Assembly: GCA_907163345.1 (NCBI GenBank)
Contig: CAJQUN010000001.1
Span: 2,728,001 to 2,792,000 of the forward strand
From: Haberlea rhodopensis
Taxonomy: Eukaryota; Streptophyta; Magnoliopsida; Lamiales; Gesneriaceae
DNA length: 64,000 nucleotides
Direction of reading: 5' to 3'
The notes beneath the pieces were generated by a model. The model saw nothing but the letters and a program-made list of their open reading frames with translations. It made no database searches and was not told the DNA's origin. Both the position numbers and the translations under genes were made by a program. This document shows, in pieces, positions 56,696 to 64,000 of the stretch (its first letter is position 1; every line of letters begins with the position of its first letter).

Positions 56696-59600
56696 TTACC
56701 CTTCTCCGGTATCATAGTTTTCGGAGAAGGCAGGTATCGAGGTGGGATTTGAGGTGCTGTTTGGCTTGCTGCTGCGACCAGTAAGCACAGTCAATACTCT
56801 ATCCAGTAGTTCTTGGGGGACAGGCTCGCCTCGTCTCTGTTGAGGCGATATTCTTGCTGTGTGAACCAGTGTTTTCCACTTATCCTAAGAAATAAAAAAA
56901 GAAAAACAATTCATCTTAACCTTGTGCTTTTGGAAAAGTAGTTCATCGGGCAATCATACAAGACTCCCATCAGAAAAAAGTAAACAGTGACCATCAATGC
57001 AAGATATGATGATGGAAATAATTATCTAGGGTAACCCAAAATTCCCATGAGAGGCCGTTAGTTTGAATGTTAAAACTTTTACCTTCAAATCTACATAAGT
57101 TCTGTGCTTTGCACTGTCAAAAGCTCTCAGCTTAACATCACGCCATCTGCAGCACATGCACGTTTGTGTTCACTCACGAGTACAATATCAGGCCTTTTTG
57201 CATAGATAACAAGTCAGATAGTGTCACCAAACATACCTCCCAGTTCCAAGTTTCTCAACAGCCTCAACTAGAGCCTCCACTTCAGAAACAGTGAAAGGTC
57301 TACGAATACGGCGCTGTGCAGAATCGAATCTCTTAGGTTTCTTCAATGGAACCATGGCTAATGCATCTGGTTCCATCTTCGGTATGGGAACAAGTGCTTT
57401 TAATTGTGCAGCAGGTTTCTGTAATGACATATCTGGAGGGGACAGAACTGAATCATGATCACTTTCTACAAAACTGTTGAAATTAGTTCTTGCATGATCT
57501 AGCGGAGTATCGAGTTTCCCATACTGGATGCCATTTCTAGTGATACCCCGAGCTGGAGGGTACCTGGTGGAAATCCCCGTAAACTGTTAGTTGTTGCAGC
57601 TGTTTACACATAATTTGAGCTTAGAAAGCCAATTAAATTAGATCTTGTCCTTATTATAGGATATTAAAAATACCTCCACATTTCATATAAAACTTTATCG
57701 GGCTTTTCAGCTACATGAAATAATTTCTATCTATATTGCGCCCGGTGGAATGAGGGTAAACAAAGCCCTAAAATGTAGTAATTGCTCTGGAGATGTTAAA
57801 CTTGAAAGAACAGAAACCAGATACCTAGTAAGTGGCTGAGGATGGTTATGCAGAAGTTGACGAGGTCGGTTATCAGGAAATGATCGTAGTGGGGCTTGAG
57901 AAATGCTCGGTTCGAGAGTAAAACCCAAAGTATCCATCTTGTTATCCTGAGAAATTCCCGTCTGCAACAAAGTTATGTTATCATCTCTAATCATCTTTCC
58001 CTGAAGAAGAACTCCAACCCGTAGCCCACCGCCAAGTATTGCATTCACCGCTTCCATTACTGTTTTCTGCACAATATTAGATCCATCATGCATCGATGAA
58101 ACAAGGGGACTTGAATTCCATTCACACGAAAAAGAATAAGATGATGTTGGCTAGGAACGTTTTCATATTATCGATATTTTATTCACAAACGATGCATTAG
58201 CGTTGAATTCGTCAACTAGATGAGTCTGGACTCTTGGTAGAGTTTATTTACCTTCAGAGAACCAACAGTTGCAGTTTCTGGTATTTCAATAAATAACTCA
58301 GGAACCCTGAAAGATCTAATCTTCAGCTTCACTGAATCCAAAATATATATATTTCTGATGAGAATCCTCTCTCAAACGTTAAGCAGAGACAAAGAAGTGA
58401 AAAAAAGGAATTAACCAGTGAAAAAACTCTTGTACCTTGAGGATTGCTGGCGACGAAGGATGCACGTTCACCAGCTGCAGAAGTCTGAGTTTTGATCACT
58501 GCATTCAGTGCCAAATTATTTAATCTAAATGATCTATTTATTCAAGCATGATCTATGAGTAAACATTTACTAAATGGTTGCATATAACATTGTGCAGCCG
58601 AAATTCTGTCATTGCTGACAATACGAGGTGATTATTGTAATTGGTTATTCGTATCCCTCTAATATCAAGTTAAATTCAAAAACAATTAGCAGAAACAAAT
58701 TGTAGGTACATTTGTCGAGGTAACAAGAATCTATAACCGATGCATTTCAAATCTTTTAAATAGTAAGATAGTCCAAACGTCATATGTTGATAAAAGGTCA
58801 TGTAGGACAGCAGGGTCAATTGCTGCTCGCCCAAATCCAACACAGATTTTCATCATTCAAAATGTATCTCTCATCTCCTGCGATTCTGCACGAATGAGTG
58901 TCTTTTAAAGGGCTGCGGAAGAAATTACCTCGTCGTGAGAGTGTCGGACGAGAACCTAGGGCACCTCCGATGTTGTCCTCATCAGAATTAGACATTGAGA
59001 TACATTCATAAAACTTCCTCTTTTTGAAAGGATAATCCCTTGGTGACCTCTGTCTTTTGAAACTTCTCTTACTTATAAGGTTTTTGCATCTTTCCATATC
59101 TGAAAACAAGAAAATGTCGACTTTAATACACAATACAATTACCTTGTCAAATCATGACTGCAAAATAAACAATTAAACAGCTGACTCACCAGCATTATAT
59201 CTTTCATCATCCTTCACAGGCGGAGCTACTTTATAAGGCCTAGATGCTATCAACTTCCTAATTTTACTATCCCCAACACGTGGTGATGGCCTAAATGTTT
59301 TAGTCCTGAATCGGGGTACACCGCACCCAGAAAAATTGTCGTCATCATCTCTAGAAACTAACTTTACATTGTCCCGATTAACAGGAGCAGAACCACAAGG
59401 AGAGTGGTCCCCGCAAAAGAGAAACTTTTCGCTATCAATGGAATTAACTAATCCGGAAAACTTTTTGTCACAAGCAACTGGATGGCACAAGTCAAGTCCA
59501 TTACATGTCGACGAATTCTGAGTAATTGTAGATTCCATTTTTACGTGTTTCCTACTTTCACCCTCATATCCACTATCAGCAAATATCCTACAAGCTGACT

Positions 59601-60201
59601 CTGGATTTACTACAGGTGTAAAAATCCCATGTCGTGGCTTGCAATCATCATTAGCCAAATGTTCAGTAGAACAATTCTTTTCCGAGCAATTAGATGTCAT
59701 CATCCCGGATTTAGGCCTTGAGATTGGGTCATTTTGAGACAAAATTGCATTGGGATTTTCTGTGACAAGATCAGGGAACAAAGAATTCCTTTCATAGCAA
59801 TCTTGATCACAAGATTTTTCTTTTAAAGGATTATTTTCAGTTTTTTCTTCTTTCCCAGCCGAATCTTCCTTAAGTGCCAGTTGGTCCTTCTTTGAAAATG
59901 AATCTAACGAGGGCGGAGAACTACCCCCTTCCAACAGTAATTCTCTCGCTACTGTAGCCAATAAATCAAAGGCACACATTTGTCGGTCATCCGCTTTGCT
60001 CTTAAACAAGCACCTCCTCTAAAACAATTTAAATGAAATGAGTATAGTAGGCTATTCAAGCGACCCGAGGTGAAAAAGGAAATATGATTATAACAGGATA
60101 CATGGAGAGTCAACGATTACCCTAACGGATCTAGCAGCTCGGGGAGTGGGAGGCACCTGATAGCCATTGAAACCATAGTCTAACCTCTTTTGCAACACCA
60201 T
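56696..60201 (-). CDS. Telomere repeat-binding protein, TRF/TRP-type Myb
   Basis: Nine exons, complement(join(56696..56884, 57083..57146, 57237..57563, 57825..58066, 58252..58331, 58436..58498, 58929..59099, 59190..60018, 60121..60201)), 681 aa with all phases matching. The start MVLQKRLDYGFNGYQVPPTP is the family N-terminus. Residues about 382-450 form a ubiquitin-like domain (VKLKIRSFRVPELFIEIPE, AILGGGLRVGVLLQGK). The C-terminal Myb domain spans about residues 570-650, with RRPFTVSEVEALVEAVEKLG, WRDVKLRAF and the telobox motif VDLKDKWKTL that contacts TTTAGGG repeats, followed by the plant Myb extension. Basic clusters near residue 310 suggest nuclear import. Family proteins bind double-stranded telomeric DNA and affect telomere length. 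The donor at 58929 and the small exon 58436-58498 are the least certain junctions. No lesions are seen. Confidence 0.93.
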
Positions 60202-61520
60202 AACTCAGAAATCATATCTGGGATAATTCATAAAACAGAGAGCACCGGCATTTTTCACCTTGCTGGCATAGTGCCGACCATGAGTTAGCAACAAGAATAG
60301 CCGATGTCAATACAAGATTTTTTTTTTCACGTGTGTAATTTAACATGGCAACATCTAACATAAGCGACAAAGAAAATTAATTGCAGGAGTTCGCAAAAAG
60401 TTTTTTCGACTATGGATCCTCCGTCTTTAAAAAAACACCAAAATGGCCATATAATCCCGGATGATAGCTTTACAAATTCTCATGATCTATATGGAAAACC
60501 AAAAAATCTTCAGGAAAATCCAACCATGTGACTATTGTAACTTATTTTTCCTGCTAATCAAACAGGATTTAACAGCTTGAATATTTAAACACATTTCTTC
60601 GCAAATATCATGTATAAAAACATAGGAAACAACTCAAGATTTAAAAATAATAGTTATTTTGAGTAAAGGAGTCACTTTAAACATTGGACATGGTTAAACA
60701 TCAGTTTGCAATTCTCAAACTAGATAGAACCCATGGAAGAAAATGCAACATTAATGCCATTATTTATCTTGGATAGATATATCCAAGAATGAAATAAAAT
60801 AAAACAACTGATAAATGAAGAATAAAAATAAAAAGGACAGCATGCAAATGATTAAACGATCAACTCAAATGATCTGAAACTTCTTTTAAAGCCAATTATA
60901 TGGACCCTTTTAAAAAATCCAACTTTACCAATCCACAAATCACACAATTCAAGTTTTACTAAGAGTTTTTAAGAGATTTTTCTTGAATTTAAACCAAAGA
61001 CTACAACTTTACCAATCTAACAAATCAAAGGACCCCAGAATTTGAATCATTTCACCTTCGAAGAACCAATTTTGCTTCAGGCAACCATAGATTTCATCCC
61101 AATTCCGCTAAATTTCCTTCCAAGAACAAAAACCCTGTAGAATTTCCTATAGATTATACTCACAACTAGGAAAAATCAGATTTTATCTCCCTGAAACAAC
61201 AAATCTAAACAAAAAGTAAATCCCATTCCCATTACCCAAATCCTTTAATCCATCCTACATCTGGAAAGAACAAGAAACAAAAATTCCCTTATAATTTCCT
61301 GGTGGTAAAAGATAGCCAAAAACCCTTTGAGAACCACGCCAAACATAATTGCTTAAACCCCAACTCTAGTCTTATACCATTGATGCATGTCACCTGATCT
61401 ATCGGTAGACGCTTAACACTCCACCGGCTATAGAAGGTAGCTGTAAAGAAACTGCCTAAAGACCTGTTCTTTTGTGGGCCACGTGGAGAAAGATTAGAAT
61501 CCTGTGGTCACACATCATCC
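60202..61520 (-). promoter_or_regulatory. 5' UTR / promoter region of the telomere-binding gene
   Basis: About 1.3 kb with no coding frame lies upstream of the minus-strand start. It may contain a leader intron, but none could be fixed. A G-box core CACGTG lies at 61480-61485 in GGCCACGTGGAG, a common plant bZIP/bHLH target. Confidence 0.45.
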
Positions 61521-62822
61521 ATAAGTTTGTGTTGGTTAATCTTTTCCATTCACTTATTTATTTATCGTGGGTGACAAATATTTTTTCTTTTTAAAGTATG
61601 TTTTTTTCATGCCAATGGAATCCGAGTAGTAAGGAGGTTTGTATAAATGTCCTAACAAATTCGTAACTAACTTTTTTTGGTAAGGTTTTATGACTTAAAA
61701 CTCACCAAAACAATGCCCATCCAAGAATATCTATGGTTTAACTAAAACTTAGCAAACAAACTCTCTATACATTCAAAACCACATAACACTAATATACACT
61801 TGTAAGTGTGGGACATTTTTTAAAGTAATAATGATAAATATATGATCTAATTGATATTATAATATTTTGTACTTTTTAAATTGTGAAATATAGTCGTATT
61901 TGAAATATTGTTGTTTAAAAATTATTAAATAAACGAGCCTCGGGCTTATCCAAAATACACTCCCTCTTTGAGAAGACTCGTGTTCGAATCTCATATTACA
62001 TATAGAAAATCTTTTAACACCTACCCACGTAAAAAAAAAATTTAATTATTAAATAATCAACGAATATCAGAATTTGTCTCTTATTACTATCATTGAAACC
62101 TGTGCATTGTGTTTGTTGACAAAGATCCTCCTGCCTCACTTTAGATTTTAATTAATAACAATTAATTTGTAATGACAAGGGTTAAGAAAGTCATTTAACA
62201 TCGAAATCCTATCAAGCTCATCCCCGAATAAAATATGTGGCTGACGGTTTCAATAAGGTGCCATGTTGGATGGAAAGCTCAATCCTACGTGGCAAAAGCA
62301 CGGCCCTCTATTGGACACTTTTTTCACTGCGTATTATCTGCAAACTTTTTAAAAACAAAATTAAAGCGCCAGAGAGAGAGAGAGAGGGATAAGGTGAGAG
62401 CGTGGGGCCAGGATAAGGGATGCGAAGGAGGTTTGGAAAAAAAAAAATTGTAGAACAAATAAAGCATAAATTGTCATATAATTGTAAATATATAATAAAA
62501 TAAAATTTAATTCTATCAAATATATAGAATTTAAGAACTTTTAATTTTCTTGAACGAATAATTTTTATTATCACTTTCTTTTAAATACAAAGTTTCAAAT
62601 GATATAATATTATAAGAATCACGATAATTAATTACGAATGATAAGATCGTGATATTTACAACAGATAAAGTAATATTTCTAAAAAAATATTTGATACAAT
62701 CTTCTCTTAGTCTAATATGACGTTCTATCATCAACGGAAATTTTGAACCTCAAGGATTGACAACCGAGAACGAGGTAAAGATTTAGTTAGTGCCTGCGAG
62801 TTAATCAAGTGTATTATTATTT
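61521..62822. other. Intergenic; short (GA)n run at 62370-62387
   Basis: AT-rich sequence with a GA microsatellite of about nine units and a GGTTCGAATC-like word near 61985 that lacks the rest of a tRNA. No gene is recognised. Confidence 0.4.
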
Positions 62823-63124
62823 ACACTAGTGGACCACGCACACGCGTTACGTGTGTAACATAATAAATCTATCAATTGATAGGGGTATGTAAGTAATTTG
62901 ACATTTGATTTTTCTCCGGAAAGAAATAATTAATTAAGTAAAAATAACAAATGTATACAATTAATCAACTAAAAGTAACAAATAGTTAATTATCATTACC
63001 GAAAGATAGAAATATAATGTAGATGAATTAGTAGGGGTATATAAGTAATTTGATATTAATCTATTTTGGACGGACCAAGGTAGTTATTATATGGGGTTTA
63101 GACTTTATAATATAGTATAGATAG
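62823..63124 (+). mobile_element. Dispersed MITE-like repeat, copy 2
   Basis: It begins ACACTAGTGGACCACGCACACGCG and ends TTTATAATATAGTATAGAT, with GACCAAGGTAGTTATTAT before the end, matching 30608-30850 in start, internal words and end. Confidence 0.6.
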
Positions 63125-64000
63125 GTTCAAAAGACACATCTAGACGACGAAGCAAAATGTCATTAGAGAGAGGTTATTAATTATAATTTGATGGGTTTAT
63201 TTTATCAGAAGCCGGAAAATGTATAAATGTAATAGACCAATACAATTTTTTATCATTCAAATAACTGAAAATGACACAATTAAGTATTGTTTTATTTTTT
63301 AAAATTAAATTAGTATATTTAATAACGCTTTAAAATCAAAATAGTAATATTTGCATTAATAAATTTTTAATTAGAAACATATAAAAATATGACTAAAAAT
63401 AATAAGTTTATGACTATAAAAAATATTGATGAAATTCGTGCAAAAAATATTAAATTAATATATGATTTAATAATAATAATAAGAAGAACATATGTGAAAT
63501 AAATAAAAATGTAGGAGGGTGAATTTTTTTAACAAAACATGAATAATTTAAAAAATTACTTTGTAAAAACTCAAGGACCCATGTTTCTGCTTAAATGTCG
63601 AAGGAAATTTAGCCATCCCCATACTGACCCGATTTGTTTGAGTTCGAGCATGTCGGGTACCCGACGATATTATGAAATGGTCCAATTGAAGAGCTCTGTT
63701 CCTTCACATTCCAGCTTTGGACCAAAAGGGAGCTCGGGTTCGGATAGTTTGGGGTCGGGTTTTCGGGTAATTCTCATGGTTCAGGTTTTACTGAATCCGC
63801 ACGCATCTAAATTGGGTCAAACTTATCATAGGAAAATCCTATTCGAAAATCCTGATTGATACCCGATTTATAATAAATTATTATCAGAATAAAAGATATT
63901 GTGAGTAGTAAAATTATTAAAATTAATATAATGGTGAATTTTTTGATAAATTATTAAAGGAAAAATTACACAAAACATCATATAGTTTGTTCCAAATTTC
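63125..64000. other. AT-rich intergenic sequence; possible repeat end at 63640-63800
   Basis: 63640-63800 contains several CGGGT/ACCCG words (for example GTCGGGTACCCGACG) like the subterminal part of a non-autonomous hAT element, but no terminal motif or duplication was found. The open frame 63539-63859 runs through it and is probably accidental. Confidence 0.35.

Noticed and set aside
61920..62010. tRNA or SINE from a GTTCGAATC B-box-like word
   Set aside because: No A box at the right distance and no cloverleaf could be drawn.
63539..63859. 106-aa open frame near the window end
   Set aside because: It runs through a CGGGT/ACCCG repeat patch and has no recognisable domain.

Overview
The window is nuclear DNA of a flowering plant, very probably a eudicot. 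The evidence is spliced genes with GT-AG introns, plant-specific protein families (DUF641/GIL1-like, TRF-type telomere-binding Myb, HS1-like A/B barrel, CYP707A) and a dense AT-rich background of nested plant transposons. Species or family cannot be named safely from the sequence.

Four host genes look intact or nearly so: a DUF641/GIL1-like gene (2096-3605, minus, 2 exons, 451 aa); an RRP36 ribosome-biogenesis gene (recognised coding exons 33310-36092, plus, 8 exons, N-terminal exon not found); a small HS1-like stress-response A/B barrel gene (45472-45924, plus, 2 exons, 109 aa); and a TRF/TRP-type telomere-repeat-binding gene (56696-60201, minus, 9 exons, 681 aa). A CYP707A (ABA 8'-hydroxylase) exon fragment at 50.1-50.85 kb is a pseudogene with a non-autonomous hAT element inserted in it. 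An unassigned exon-like block lies at 4331-4477.

The rest is mostly mobile DNA. Three Mutator-like elements (MULEs) of one broad lineage are present: a right end at 1-1052, a 2.8 kb deletion derivative at 10637-13481 with a 10-bp target duplication, and a 6.26 kb near-complete copy at 36207-42465 with an 8-bp target duplication. The two bounded copies carry a MULE transposase (or its remnant) on the plus strand and a plant mobile domain (PMD, MAIN-like) gene converging on it from the minus strand; the right end at 1-1052 shows the PMD end only. They have arrays of small palindromes just inside their ends. This transposase-plus-PMD arrangement is the most interesting system in the window.

Other elements are: split Copia gag/protease relics (6.36-9.23 kb); a TRIM-like element (14.4-14.9 kb); a decayed endogenous pararetrovirus (about 16.8-23.1 kb, minus); a 4.8 kb hAT element (24912-29705) containing a partial Copia element with two LTRs; two solo LTRs with perfect 5-bp target duplications (46683-47358 and 48911-49278); and a 4.6 kb Copia element with both LTRs (51391-56024, minus). 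MITE-like, foldback and minisatellite-like repeats fill much of the remaining space. No tRNA, rRNA or CRISPR feature was seen.
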